From contig JACVRA010000071.1 in assembly GCA_019828545.1 (NCBI GenBank), positions 62,001-126,000 on the forward strand: a stretch of DNA of 64,000 bases, given 5' to 3'. The DNA comes from Paracamarosporium sp. OC-R06-R3. Its lineage: Eukaryota > Ascomycota > Dothideomycetes > Pleosporales > Didymosphaeriaceae. The notes below the pieces were generated by a model that was given only the letters and a program-made list of their open reading frames with translations, did no database searches and was not told the DNA's origin. Within the stretch, counting starts at the first letter, position 1; each line of letters begins with the position of its first letter. A program made the position numbers and the translations under genes. Shown in pieces: positions 22,046-33,886 of this stretch.

Positions 22046-23292
22046 CTTGCCAGGAAAGTCTGACAGAGTTAGAGTGTAATAAAGACTTGAGGTGAAGGCG
22101 GAAAATATATACCGTGAGGGTTCCGTGCGCTGTAGAAAGGTCGTCTATTTGCGCCTACGATTTATTCACCGTAGGAATTATAGGTCACACGTTGGATGTG
22201 TTTCAATATATGACAGGTAGATGCCGGTAAGAGGTAAAGGCCGTTTGGTTCTATGTAGCCGAGTAATGTTCTCCTATAAAGGTAAAATGTTAGCCTATAA
22301 GCATTGACACCTTAGCTTTAGTAGCCAAGCTACTCTAGGGAATAGTAGCGCAATAAGGTAAAGGCGTAGTGAAAGCCTAATGAATGCGCTATATGCGTGC
22401 CGGCGGAATAGAGGTTGTTGCATGGCCCTCATTGAAAAAGCTGGGCGATGCGGCTTTCAGGCAGTATGGCGAGATTTTATTCGTGATGTAGACTTACCGA
22501 TTGTTGTGGTCCGAACAGATTGTTTCGGTCTTCTCGGCCTAGTGGAGCAAATAAGTTTTGTTGGATAAAAATGCCGATAGATGACAAAGATGGCAAGGAG
22601 TGTCGGCAGGGTGTCGACAAAAGGAGTTGGTGTAGGCCGAGCGGGCTTTCTCTTGGGGTTGCTGTGATCTCACGAGCAAGTCTTAGTGCCGCTTTCTTGT
22701 CTGAACTCGACGTGAGTGTGTCTCCAAAGAAAGCGGGGTAAGGTAGGAGAGGAAGAGGAAGGAGCAGGAGGCAAAGTAGAAAAGCTTGGATCGGACTGGC
22801 CCAAGTGCATATATACTCGAAGCGTGTGAAAGAATTGGGAAGTAAAGTGCAGATAGAGAAGTGCGTGTGCTGGTCGAGGCAGCTGTTAGAAGGAAAGGAG
22901 TTGATGCACTCACCTGAGCTTGTATGAGGTACAAGAGCAGCTCACTAGGCGGACAACAAGGCAGTCGCTGTAGCAGACGACAACTGGCTGGCGGAGAAGT
23001 CGCCGCGGAGGACGAGCTTGCTCTGCTATGAGAAGAGGCCTATTGTTAGAGGGAGGAGCTCACCTGAAGCTCGAGGGCCGTGAGCTGTAGAGCAGTGCGG
23101 GCCTGAACGGACGATGCCGGCGACCCGCGAGAGCTGCGGTAGCTGCGGGAGTGTTTGCCGGAGCCGTGTTCTCGAGTAGGAGGCGGGGTAGGAGGTTTTG
23201 TCGAAGAAGAAGAGGGTGCAAAAGTGTGGGTAGGTCGAGGAGAAATTGTGGGTTGTAGAAGGTGGAAGGAGAGAGGCAGCCCCAGAGGCGGG
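22046..23292 (-). other. Probable multi-intron 5' leader of the PSP1-domain gene
   Basis: Several good intron signals lie in series on the minus strand. One ends 14 bases before the ATG (GTATAT donor near 22120, CTCTAACTC branch, TGTCAG acceptor). Another is 22913-22870 (GTGAGT donor) and a third is 23063-23023 (GTGAGC donor, TCTAAC branch, GCAG acceptor). A TATA box sits upstream at 23300-23293. Together they suggest a spliced leader of roughly 1 kb. 22140-22680 holds no recognisable element. The individual sites are seen; linkage to the PSP1 transcript is inferred. Confidence 0.45.
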
Positions 23293-23300
23293 GTTTTATA
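23293..23300 (-). promoter_or_regulatory. TATA box
   Basis: TATAAAAC on the minus strand, about 230 bases upstream of the first leader intron donor and followed by C/T-rich sequence. Likely core promoter of the leader transcript described above. Confidence 0.45.
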
Positions 23301-26300
23301 GATGCAGGCAGTGGTAGCGCCCAGGCCCTCAGTGCGTTTGATTCTCACTTGAGTGCTCCGGTCGTGCTTGCTCGTGATGGTCTTGGGGCAGATGCAGCGG
23401 TCTGCGATAGGCTTTAGGAATTACTGTTGTCCACACCGCATCTTAGCCAGGTGTACATTGGAAATTAAACTCGAGTCGGAAACAGCATAGCTTTTGCTTG
23501 GGTGTTTGTAGATAGGGGATCGGTGAGCAACGTGCTGGCTTCTTGGGGGGTTGCATCATGAGCCTTCCGAGCTTCGTTGGCAAACCTACCCCCTTCTCCC
23601 CGCGCCGCCACACACCGCAACTCGCTCGCGCCGAATCAGGAGGCTGCGAAGCAGTATCTTGATGCTGCGCAAACGCATAAAGAACATCCCACATCGCAGA
23701 AACCTCGCAGCACGTGCACGAGCGTCCCGCCGGCGCTGGCAACATTGCGTAAACCCTCGACCTCGGCCGTTCCCGCTCGAGTACAGTGTACCGTCCAAGA
23801 GCCTCCGATTCGTGGGATAACAGCAGAAGAACAAACAGAAACAGCACGTGGAAAGCGGAGGGTTGTCGAGACAAGAAGATGTGGAAGCATACCTTGTGTA
23901 CAGGAAGAGAAAATACCGTGATGGCAGCAAAGTCGTAACAATCGAACCTTTCTATTGGACAACCGAGGGTTTTATTCTGGGCCCATGTTAACATCTACAC
24001 CGGGCGTTGGACATGTGCTTCTCAATGGAGCAGAAGGTGACGGGTCCCCTGGTGCGGAAGCTATGCTCTACCAAACGGAGGGGATGGGAAAGAGGACATA
24101 CCCGACAGTCTATCTCGGTGACAAACGCACTTCTTGAAAACAATTTTATATCTCGAAAACAACTAATGCGGACGGTGAGCCTCAATTGCGGTGGATTTGG
24201 AAAGAGGCGCATGTTCGGGGGGATGGCCGTACCTCAGAACGTAAACCAGAAACACCGAGCTCTTGAACCAGTCTATCCCTACTCTTGGAAATCGCGCAGA
24301 AGAATGGTGCAAAAAAACAGACTGTTTATACTATGGCATCAGTCGTCGCATGAAAGTACACAGGCCGTTCGTCTAGGGGGAAGCCTCAGACAAGAAGCTG
24401 TGGGGATGCGCCACGGTTCTACCAGCTGAGCTCGGCCTCGTAGGGTGCAAGCCAGTCGTCAGGCTAGAGTATGCGCGACTATTGCAGCAAGCGCATCGTC
24501 GCTCTGTTCCCCGAGCGACTGGTGGAGGAGGCGGTAAAGTCGGCGGCAATGATGGAACACAGATGCCGGAGGGGGTTCCCGTTTGCCTTCAGGGACAGTG
24601 GTTCGACACTGTTCAAACGCGGAGATCACCCGAGGCTGTCGGCGAAGACACGGCGGGTTAGTCTTCGTCAAGTGCGACAAGTGTCGGCGGCAGCCAGCTT
24701 GTGGTGGATGGGTGGCAGACGAAAGGCTCCCAGCTGCACAAGTCAAAGGCCTCGAGACAGCGCGCGCATCGCGGAGGTGGGAAGACCAGAACGCGCACTT
24801 CCAACGCCTTTGAGGCTTCCTGCAGGCTGGCGGCCGAGCCAAGGATCAGGGGCTTTGGGTGGCAGATGCGCAAAATGCGGAGACGACCAAACCAACTGCA
24901 GGCTAGTCCTTGTATAATTTGGGACGAACTGCTGCAAATTGCTTGCTGCCGTTCGGGGGTAGCGAGGCGAACAAGGAAGGACGACAGCAAATCATCGACC
25001 CCCTTCATGCGCGTCGTGACATCCTTCGTCCTCTTCGCCTTCTCCACCTCATCAAAATGCCGCCGCCCGTGAGACTGTTGCCCTAGCGGCGGGCTGGGAT
25101 GTGGGATGCACTGTGCCTTCACGCCTAGGGTTTCGAAGCAGACCCCTCTTTTCCGTCTGGACTCGGTTGGGCCCGACCGGCGGCGACCGTGCCCCAATTC
25201 AGCCCTCTTTGAACGTCGAGGGCTTTATGCACGCCATCCTGCTTCGCTTCAAGCGCCATCGCAGCACCCCGCCCGGCCAATGTCATCGAGATGGGGTAAG
25301 CCATCAGGAGGACCCAGCTCACAGTGGACAATGGACATCACGCGCCCATCGACATGCTCGCACGAACTCCCTGGAACCTTGATGCGTCATCCGGGGCCAC
25401 TGGCGAGCATTCGACGCCATACGCCTTCATTGCTCCGGTCCCCTCCATATGCCCATATGCATCTCCGTGGCGTCACAACTCTGGATCCTGTTGTTGCCAG
25501 CTGTACCTGAAGCTAGACCGAAAGACTGCTGCACGAGACGACGTAGGCAGCTGTTCGCATACATGTTCCCGAGGGACCCAGCACGTCGCTGCCATGCACG
25601 AAAGGACATCCTTCCCATGTTGATCATTCTAGTCAGGAATGGCGCTGCTTGACCCCGCATTTTCATGCAGAGCTTGAGCTCCTGTCCAAGCTTCTCGGGG
25701 AACACCAGCCATGCCGCTAAAGGTGGCAGCAGATGAACCCTGTGTGCACTATAGTTTCCGTGTCTCCTTACAGCGGACTGGCTGAGTCCGCATAGGGGCC
25801 TCACCTGGCTTGTTGGCCAGACATCGAGAGAGCAAAGAACACGGTGAAGAGAATCTCCGGAGCATCCTGAGCTCCTTCGGGCTACGTCAGAGCGCGATTA
25901 TCCTTTGAATTCCTCCTCTTTCTGGACACAGTGGCTACAATCTTGTGCTCTCATTTGTCCCACTGGCAGGGCTTACCTGTCGCGGGATACGGGGTTTTCG
26001 GCTCGGCTCATCGAGGCCGATGTTTTGTACGGTCTTTCAGCCTCGGCTGCAGACCGACCCTCCTTTGTATTTCCCTCTACCATAGGATTCTTATGGATAG
26101 CTTTGGATATGCTTTTCGATGATAGTTGTGCGTGTCGCTGCCCTGTCGCCGGACGCTTCGATAAGACGCAGTTTCTAGCGCCTGGGATAGCCCCATCAGC
26201 GTCCGTAGGAGGGGTGCCGATCTGATAGATTGCCTGCGATCGTGAATGTCTCGGCAGGGAGGCAGCGAAAGAGCTTGGACGCATTAAAGAGGCCCACGGT

Positions 26301-28538
26301 TCAATCGTTCGTGGCTAAAATCGGGGATGTCCTGTCATGTTATGCACTCCAAGCCTAGGTGGCGTATAACCTTGCTTCAGCAGAGGAGCGGGCTCGGGAG
26401 CTAGCTACAGGGGACATGTATGCTTGCATAAGCCTGTTAGGGTTGTTGTGCAGGTGTGGTGGAGGTTGAGGCAGTCGGGGTGGTGGGTGGTTTGGTTGGA
26501 GTCGAAGCAGCAGGTGCGCGTGGTGACCCACGGAGGGAGTATCAACATCTGGCAACCGAAACACGACCTCCAGGCACAATTTCACTCACTCTAAGAAGAG
26601 GATCTTCAGCTACAAGGCACTCAGGGGTAATGAATGTGTCTGTAGCTATAGGGAATCACTTTAGGGGCAGAGGAAGGGCATTTCGCGCAACATTCTCACT
26701 TGCCTAGGGGGTAGCTACCTGCCATTTTCCTTCACCCTCAGCAACAAAGCCACGGGCTACGCCTTTCCATCACCCATGTTTACGGGGTGAAAATCAAACG
26801 TATACATTCTCCTCCTAGCAGCTCTATTCACCCTAGAGATGCTGACCGCTCTGTGCTGGTCTTATTGGCCCTTTCTGGATGTCGGAAACTATCCTGGGGC
26901 AAGCAGAGTGTTTTTCTACCACGCACTTAGCACTTTCGAGTATCTTTTTCAAGTGCTGGCTAGAACTACGAGCTTCATCTTCAAGCAAAGACACAGTAGC
27001 TGTATCCTAGCAGGTTGGCTCTTCTAGCAACTCTTATCCTCCCTTTGTTTACAGCAGAGCGTTGCCGCGCCATTATCCCCACCAGACGCCCCACCGACCT
27101 GATCGCGCTTCGCTGCAGCGTCAACACCCACCGACTTCGCCAACACCTCTCTACGCAGCCTACACGTACTACGCACCTCCACCTTGTCCTTTGGGTACAC
27201 GATCAAAGAGACATCGAAGCCACCCCCAATCTCGCAAGTTCTGTCTCAACCCCGTCGAGCTCTCCGCGCGAGATCCCCAGCTCACTCGCCGTGCCTGCTA
27301 CAATCGATAGCCATGATCACACAGGTCCTCCTCTACCTCCTCATGAACTTCGGAGACACTTTATAACACACAAGAATTCCACAGAGACACTATCCCGCTC
27401 CTACGTACGTCTACCTTCGGTGTCTTCTCTCTACCGATACCCTCCTGCTATTCTACATCACCGCTTCGATCGAGATCTGCCAACCGAATACCTCTAGTAA
27501 GCCCCTCATGAGCACAGCTAGGTTCGGTAAATACCAGGCAATTACAGCGCAAATGTGTTATCCAGAACCACCAGCTTTATCTTTGCGCGTATTGCGACCT
27601 TCGACCGCAATGCGGAGAGCGGCGGATCCAGCGAGACTCCTCAACACAAGAGCATCGCGAGTGTGCGGTTATTAAAAGCGTACAAGCGTCCAGTGTCCAC
27701 GACTAGTTCAAAACAGCGGATGCGGGCTTGAAGCGCCTGATCATTCCGACAAGCCGAGTAGCTCAGAGCGATCGTGCTTTGGCAATCTGTGTTAGTGGGG
27801 CGGCACAACAGGAACAGACACTGTACATCAAAACAATATCTGGGGGCTCCTGCATGCTGGACGCGCGGCATAGAGCCTGCAAGGGCATTACGGACGAGCG
27901 ATTACGGTAAGACAACCACAATGATACTGACACGTGAATTGTAGACCTGCATCGTGAACTACAATTTCGGCGAAGGGACACAAAGCGCATTTTTACAGCA
28001 GTGTTCCACGAACGACTTCTGTGATCTTGTAGGGATACATGACCACCGAGCCTCACTGTTTGGCTCGCGCTTGATACTGGCGGCTACACATATAGGGTGA
28101 TGGGCTGCACACTACCCGTTGACGAGCATGCTGGGTAAGCGTCTTCAGATGATGAAGACTGGATTTGCCCAGAAACATGAGAGTCACTATAAGGAACATC
28201 ACGCTTTCCAGCTGGTCTACATACACACACCTTCACGGGCGCTTCAATGAGCACAAATAGGTCTTTGCGCAATGCAGAAATCGGCAGTGAAGTTAAGTGG
28301 TAGACCCGTACTACCTGCCGAGACTACACCCCCCCTTTGATACACCGACTGCACGACACCTTCTCACAGTCTCGCCAATGGCATGGGAGGGTGATCCAAG
28401 TACACACGTTGTACGATGTCGAAGAACAATGTGCTGAGGATCCTCCTACTCCGGTAGGATGGACCTGAGGCATCCCAGCTTCAAAAGTCGCTTAGACCGA
28501 GACTCTTGTCTTTGCAATACAGATACGGTTGGGACATT
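23301..28538. other. Gene-poor region
   Basis: More than 5 kb without a frame I would call a gene. Open stretches of 100-180 codons occur on both strands but lack start context, splice signals joining neighbours, or recognisable domains. I see no transposase, reverse transcriptase, long terminal repeat or inverted repeat. Composition is not visibly AT-rich, so extensive RIP mutation is not apparent by eye. Confidence 0.5.
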
Positions 28539-28721
28539 TCATAGTGGAAGAGGGGTTTGGTTAGAGTTAGTGGACACGCAAGCAAGTATCGAGTGCCACA
28601 TATCCGGTGTCGAGGTTACATGTGATATCTTGTAGCGATCCAAACCACATCCCAACGCGAACGTGTCAAGCGCGGTAAGGCTGACGAACACGGCTGAAAG
28701 CATGGTGGAAAAGGTCGACAT
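28539..28721 (-). CDS. Possible small secreted protein, 60 residues
   Basis: ATG at 28721 starts a 60-residue frame. Residues ~1-24 (MSTFSTMLSAVFVSLTALD followed by TFALG) resemble a signal peptide with an Ala-Leu-Gly-type cleavage site. The remaining ~36 residues contain two cysteines. It lies in the gene-poor stretch, where such genes are common in plant-associated fungi. There is no homology or splice evidence, and a frame of this length can arise by chance. Confidence 0.25.
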   Translation of the reverse strand: MSTFSTMLSAVFVSLTALDTFALGCGLDRYKISHVTSTPDMWHSILACVSTNSNQTPLPL

Positions 28722-29728
28722 TGTGGCCTCGAGGAAGCTGTCAAATCATACGAATATATTTTCATCTTGATCACATGTTTCACAAAGCTGTCAAAGACTC
28801 CATGAAAAAGAACTTTGCAAAGTAAACAAACTCGCTCGTCCTGTGAGGCAAAGAAAGCCTCTCCTTCAACACACTACCGGTCAAGTAAACACCCAACCCT
28901 GTACACATCCATGACGATCCGCAGATCCGGGGGCTGCGTCCGGGCTGGTGAGCACGAGAACCACAAGCCAACCGTCATAGCAGCCAGTCATAAGTGCAGT
29001 TCTAGACTTTGCAGAAGGCAAAGACGCGTTACGTACGCGGCAGCATTAGCACGTCTCGGAAGAATTGGCGTTCGCTGGTGCTGATGATGGGCGATGGATG
29101 GTTGATCCTTGCTAGATGGTTGCATCACCGTCCTGTTGCCGAATCAACCGGGCCTCACTGCCACAGCTGCTGTAGTAACGCCACGACGGCCAATCACCAC
29201 TCGCGGGAGCATAGTCAACACTCAGCATCCCCCGTCTTTCATGTCATAAAACAGCCAAAGCCTCTCTGGACTGCCTTCCTACCTGCTCCCGCACCTGAGA
29301 ACCGTTCCACCTGCAATTGCATTATCTGACATTCGGCGAGAAGCCAACGCAGTGGAGAAATCTACCCTAGCGCCAGGTAAGTCCCGATCCGGTGCAGCCG
29401 GTGTTTACTTTGGATGCAGGCGGGCGATTCGTTGGACCCTTTGGGCGCCGCGGTGACGTAGGGCCCATCTCTCACGAGGCGATGACGATGAACCGCACCG
29501 AGCCGCGACCTCTGGCATGACATTGACGCACTCCATCCGCTGACTCTTATATACAGCAGGCACACTCGGCGGCGCAAATCTCTGTCCAAGCTCTACTTTC
29601 TTACTGTGACCTCCGCAACCGCGTCGCTCGCCTTCTGACAAGCCTGCCAGCCAGTTCTTTGTGTGCGCTCCATCGATACTCGACGAGCATCCGTTAGCGA
29701 GAATTCTTTGCGAACTTACGCTGCGAAA
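28722..29728. other. Intergenic region upstream of the MARVEL gene
   Basis: No supportable gene. A 166-codon minus-strand frame at 29405-29905 overlaps the first exons of the MARVEL gene and is its shadow. The promoter of that gene must lie here; I do not see a clear TATA box. Confidence 0.5.
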
Positions 29729-30395
29729 ATGGTTTCCAAGGCTCTGAACATCGGACTGCGGTCCTGGCAGGTTCGTATTCCGTCCCTTGTGCATGCGCGC
29801 ATCGACTGACATGTGGCGTGCATAGTTCATCTGCTCCATCATCATCATGGGCCTGGTCGGCAACATGATCGCCACAGCCTTCAAGGGCAACTCGGCAATG
29901 GTCAACTACGACATGTTCACCGCGACGTTCGGTCTATTATCCTTGCTGTACCTGCTGCCGACGTCGTTCCTGGACAGCTACAGCATGCCCCTAGTCAACA
30001 TTGCGCTTGACACGCTCAACGTGCTTTTCTGGTTCTGCGCTGCTGTCGCCACGGCTGCGTATCTGCATGTGCACAGCTGCAACAACCGGGTACGTGTTGT
30101 CCCGTATTTCCCTCCTATCATAACCGTTCTCGTCATTACCATCCATCCAACTCCGAACGAATGTTGGACCCCAAGCTAACCACCTAACCAGCACTACACC
30201 ACCACCAACCACATCACCAACGGCAGCCCCAACACAGAAAAGCGCTGCCGCGAAGCCCAAGCTTCCACCGCCTTCTTCTGGTTCGGCTGGGCCGCCTGGG
30301 TGGCCTCCATGGTCTTCTCCATCATCGGCGGCCGCGGCTCGGGCGCAAACCTACGCGGCGGCATCCGACGGGGTCCCGCCATGAGCCAGGTCTAG
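29729..30395 (+). CDS. nce102: MARVEL-domain membrane protein, Nce102-like
   Basis: Three exons, 29729-29770, 29826-30089 and 30192-30395; 169 residues, close to yeast Nce102 (173). Intron 1 is 55 nt (GTTCGT donor). Intron 2 is 102 nt (GTACGT donor, GCTAAC and CCTAAC branch candidates). Four hydrophobic segments fit the MARVEL fold: ~15-35, ~46-62, ~70-92 and ~127-150 (STAFFWFGWAAWVASMVFSI). The C terminus GGIRRGPAMSQV is the kind of ending seen in filamentous-fungal homologues. In yeast, Nce102 is a plasma-membrane protein of eisosome/MCC domains that responds to sphingolipid levels and affects unconventional export; the same site is inferred here. Confidence 0.88.
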
Positions 30396-30590
30396 GAGCC
30401 CTGGTGGTGGGGAAGTGTCCAAAGCTGGGAGAAAAGCTGGAACACCAGGATGGACGCAGAGTAAGATGGACCGCAACGATGCATTACGCCGAGGGCGTAG
30501 CGGAATCGATTCGTCTTGATGACGACGCGGCTGGTACGGTTTGGTATTGAGTATCTGTGTCACGTAACTATGTATTGATGATATGGGTAT

Positions 30591-30632
30591 CGGATTGGAT
30601 CGGATCGGATTGGATTGGATTGGGCTGGATGG
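30591..30632. repeat. GGATC/GGATT short tandem repeat
   Basis: Imperfect 5-bp repeats (CGGAT, TGGAT) run for about 40 bases in the 3' region of the MARVEL gene. Confidence 0.7.
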
Positions 30633-31114
30633 GAAAGGGATAGGCATCTTCGGCTGCGCAGGTCAGTTCGATGGCTTTTGGGCATGATATACCACGTACA
30701 CCGGGTCCCTTTCGGCGTTGTCTTATTGCTTTGAGCAGCAATACTAATAATGAATGACGTTAAACAATTTATAATCCTTGTCGCATGATCAACGTGCCTC
30801 GATCAGTTTGTGAACCTGTGAAGTATACATCTAGTTCAGATTGTGTGTGGGAACGAACGCATCTTTACACTTCATCCTTCGATGGGAAGATTCCTCACTG
30901 CCTAGACAATCCGGTGTGCATTGGACTGCGCAAATCACAACATCCACACTATATCTTACTCTTCACAGCAGAACTCGAACAACGACTGATCGCACAAGGG
31001 GTATACATTATCTAGCTATCTACCTAAGCCCGCGCACGACGGTGGATATCATATTTCGAATTAGCAAAAAGCCAGTAGGACGTATCTGCTCTGGGTAAAG
31101 AGCGTGGGAGCTTA

Positions 31115-31150
31115 CCCTATGCCTATGCCTGTGCCTATGCCTGTGCCCCT
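31115..31150. repeat. Hexanucleotide microsatellite
   Basis: Six imperfect copies of a 6-bp unit (CCTATG/CCTGTG), just beyond the stop codon side of the Ntr1-like gene. Confidence 0.75.
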
Positions 31151-31294
31151 GACCCAGATCCATCTGCTCCCATTCTAGCCACACACGTACGCGTGCGAGA
31201 CGTGGTCCATGTGTTTGGCAACGAGTACGTGCGAATAACACCATCCTGTAGGGATCCCCGTCAAAGGTAGCATATTACCCTGGACAAAATACGC

Positions 31295-33424
31295 TCACTT
31301 CCCTTCAGCTCGCGCAACCAATTCATCGCTCAAGCCCATCGGGTCCCAAACACTCTTATCCTTCTTACTCTGCGCAAAGACATTGTCGCCCTTGAAATGC
31401 ACCACGACGCCGCCTGCGCCCGTAGCACTCGCCGCAATGCGGAAAAGCGCCATGCCCGTCGTCTCGTCCTTCTTCCGCAGCGGCATGAGCAGCAGATCCT
31501 GCTCTGCACACCAAGAGTCGACGTAGTCTTTGAAGGAAACGTCTTCCGTCTCCTGCGGCGCGGACTTGGGCGGCTCGGCGTTTCTCGGGCGTGAAGGCTG
31601 CGGTGTCTCTGGCGCGAGAGGCGCGCGCGAAGGCTCCACGTTGGGGAGTGGGAGGTCCTCCATGATTGTGTCGTTTGTGCCGTTGAGATCGAGGAGGTCG
31701 AGCGCGGCGTTGATCAGATTGTAGGCTTGGATCCAATCGGATTCCAGATCTGCGACGTACTCGCCGAGAGTCTCGTCTTTCCACCATTGCACCCAGGTGC
31801 CGATCTCGGTGTACTGTGCTTCCGCGTAGCTTGACCACGAGTGCAACACGCTGTAGAAGTTGGGGAAGAAGGCTGAGTGAAGCGCTTCTACGATGACTTT
31901 GGAAGATAGGAGTGGGCTCCAGGCGAGGACGGCAGAGATGATGTCAGTTTTTTGATCGGCGGGGTCGATCTCGAGACCTCGTAGTGCTTCTGCTAGTCTT
32001 GGGAGGAAATGCTTCACTAGCATTTGGTCTACAAGACCAGGGAAGGCTTGCTTCCAAAGCTGTATGCCGGGTATGACGCCCCTGTGTACCGGCCATATCT
32101 CCAAAACGGTCCGGACTTTACTTTTGCACGCTGAAAAGATGTCCGGGTAATATGGCAGAAAGTCGAAGATCCATTGAGGGAGTGGTGTGTCTCTGTGTTT
32201 GATAGCCTTGCGCACATTCCATGTGTCTATGGCAGCTGAGCAACGAAGCTTAATCTGCTTGCTTATCCTGGCCTTGATGAATGCTGGCAGAACAGGAAAC
32301 CACGTATCGATCGTTTGTAAGAAGGATGACGCAGAAGAGGCATCAGGCTGGAAACCGTGTACCATAGCAGTTTGAAGGTGCGAGAACCATGACAGCATCA
32401 ACGTCTCGTAAGGTGTCGTGGAGCGGCGACTAATCGGCTCGTTCCGCGGGTAGATGGGTGCAAGGACGATACGACCGACCTCGTGTGAAGGAATGGTAGA
32501 AGTTCCCGAGGATGGATCGACGATACTGAGGTCCTCCAAGCTCTTTGCAAGATCCTCGAGGGTGTCTGTGGTTGGATCCCAGCCTACAATGCGTCTTTCG
32601 AAAGTGGGCCTAATCGCTGCAATGGCTTCCTTCTCGAAGTTGCGAGAGGGATAGGCTTTACGCAGATTTTTCAGCCCTTCAATTAAATCCGGCCATTCCT
32701 TTGAATCAAGCTCTTCCAGGCGTGAGCGGATATCAACCAGCTCTGAGGCATCGCGTTCCAGGGCTTTCAGTTCGGCGGCCAGGCGCTCACTCTCCAAATC
32801 GATGTTCTGAGCATCTGACTCGACTGCTTCAGCCGCATCCGCGAAAGCAGCTAGTTCTCTCTGTACTTTTCCAGTCAAACTGGTTTGGAATATAGGTTGC
32901 TCCCCACGGAGACTGAGGGACGATGTCTTGACTTGGGTTCCTGTCGCATCGACGATACTTTGTAATTGGCGCGGCACCTCGAATCCCGCAGCTTTTAGGT
33001 CATAGATAGTCTTTTTCGGCCGTGGCGTAGAGCTCGGTGTTGACGTGCCTGTACCCATCCCACCCGCGACCTTCCTCCTCTTGCGCCGCTGCCGCTCTTC
33101 CTCGCTCGAATCAACGTATACTTCGCCCCTCTCCTCTGCATCTTTTTTTGCCCTTCGCCTGGCTTCTGTCTTCTGTTGTTCGCTCAGTTCGCTAACAGCG
33201 CCAACACCTCCTTTCGTGTTGCGCAGCTTGACCTCGATAGGCGTAGCTATGCCGTCTCCCGATGCTCCCAGACCCTCGCCTTTCTTCCAGCCCATCTTTC
33301 CCATGAGCTTAGCTCCAAGACCTGAGAAATGACCTTCGGCGCCATTACTCTCGGGCTTCTTCTTCGTCTGGCGGAAAGATTGCCTGAAGGACCGCTTCTT
33401 TGGTTGTTGCTCCTCGTCCTCCAT
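31295..33424 (-). CDS. ntr1: G-patch spliceosome-disassembly factor, Ntr1/Spp382 (TFIP11) family
   Basis: Single minus-strand frame of 709 residues with ATG at 33424; yeast Ntr1 is 708. A basic N terminus is followed by a G-patch at ~36-78 (GAKLMGKMGWKKGEGLG). There is a short Lys/Arg-rich stretch near 110-120, a coiled coil around 195-240, and the large GCFC-type conserved domain from about 300 to 560. The C-terminal FKDYVDSWCAEQDLLLMPLR is typical of the family. Ntr1 binds and activates the DEAH helicase Prp43 through its G-patch and, with Ntr2, releases the post-splicing intron-lariat spliceosome in the nucleus. It is head-to-head with the 1073-residue gene. Confidence 0.92.
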   Translation of the reverse strand: MEDEEQQPKKRSFRQSFRQTKKKPESNGAEGHFSGLGAKLMGKMGWKKGEGLGASGDGIATPIEVKLRNTKGGVGAVSELSEQQKTEARRRAKKDAEERGEVYVDSSEEERQRRKRRKVAGGMGTGTSTPSSTPRPKKTIYDLKAAGFEVPRQLQSIVDATGTQVKTSSLSLRGEQPIFQTSLTGKVQRELAAFADAAEAVESDAQNIDLESERLAAELKALERDASELVDIRSRLEELDSKEWPDLIEGLKNLRKAYPSRNFEKEAIAAIRPTFERRIVGWDPTTDTLEDLAKSLEDLSIVDPSSGTSTIPSHEVGRIVLAPIYPRNEPISRRSTTPYETLMLSWFSHLQTAMVHGFQPDASSASSFLQTIDTWFPVLPAFIKARISKQIKLRCSAAIDTWNVRKAIKHRDTPLPQWIFDFLPYYPDIFSACKSKVRTVLEIWPVHRGVIPGIQLWKQAFPGLVDQMLVKHFLPRLAEALRGLEIDPADQKTDIISAVLAWSPLLSSKVIVEALHSAFFPNFYSVLHSWSSYAEAQYTEIGTWVQWWKDETLGEYVADLESDWIQAYNLINAALDLLDLNGTNDTIMEDLPLPNVEPSRAPLAPETPQPSRPRNAEPPKSAPQETEDVSFKDYVDSWCAEQDLLLMPLRKKDETTGMALFRIAASATGAGGVVVHFKGDNVFAQSKKDKSVWDPMGLSDELVARAEGK

Positions 33425-33886
33425 CTTGGCGGTGATATCGATGTCTAAGTAGGGAGGTAGAGGTTTTTCGGATCGTCAACTGGTAGAACGGGTGGAGAGC
33501 GCGCGTTCGTCAAGGCAAAATGGTTGACGGTGGTAAACAACCCGGTAGCAACGGCGCGCGCGCGGTTGGGGGCGTTGGAACGGAGCTTCAGTCGAGGTCG
33601 CTTTGCTGTCGCGATCGATTGCCCGTCGGCGTAACAAAGTGACAACGCGATGGATAGGCAGTTGGGGATTGCGAAAGTCACGTTTCTGTAAAGGCACCAG
33701 TTTGAGCATCATGAACAAATGCGCTAGTGAAAGCGGATGCCAAGAACCGGGTGAAAGACCGGGGCACCCTAGCAAGTCGATAGCTTCTCTATTCTTGGAT
33801 CATATCAGTGGTCCTATTAAGCATCAACATTCCCCTTTCACGCGATATCGTACACATTGGGCGGTTTTGCCGCCTGCTGAGAAGCC
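33425..33886. promoter_or_regulatory. Bidirectional promoter region, Ntr1 / 1073-residue gene
   Basis: 462 bases between two divergent start codons. No gene. Both promoters and leaders must fit here. The ATG at 33887 has good context (GCCATGG). Confidence 0.5.

Larger units (their letters stand above)
30396..31294. other. Convergent intergenic region
   Basis: Between the 3' ends of the MARVEL gene (plus) and the Ntr1-like gene (minus). It contains two short tandem repeats (listed separately) and no gene. Confidence 0.6.

Noticed and set aside
24365..24450. tRNA-like stretch: minus strand GAGCTCAGCTGGTAGAAC resembles box A, and flanking AGGCCG/CGGCCT could pair as an acceptor stem about 65 bases apart
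   Set aside because: No box B (GGTTCRANYCC) at the required place and no plausible anticodon or T arm.
24471..25510. Several frames of 120-180 codons on both strands, one with KCDKCRRQPACGG resembling a zinc cluster
   Set aside because: The cysteine spacing does not make a Zn2Cys6 motif, there is no start context, and overlapping frames are equally open.
31020..31244. Frame with (HR)n repeats
   Set aside because: Translation of the hexanucleotide microsatellite at 31115-31150.
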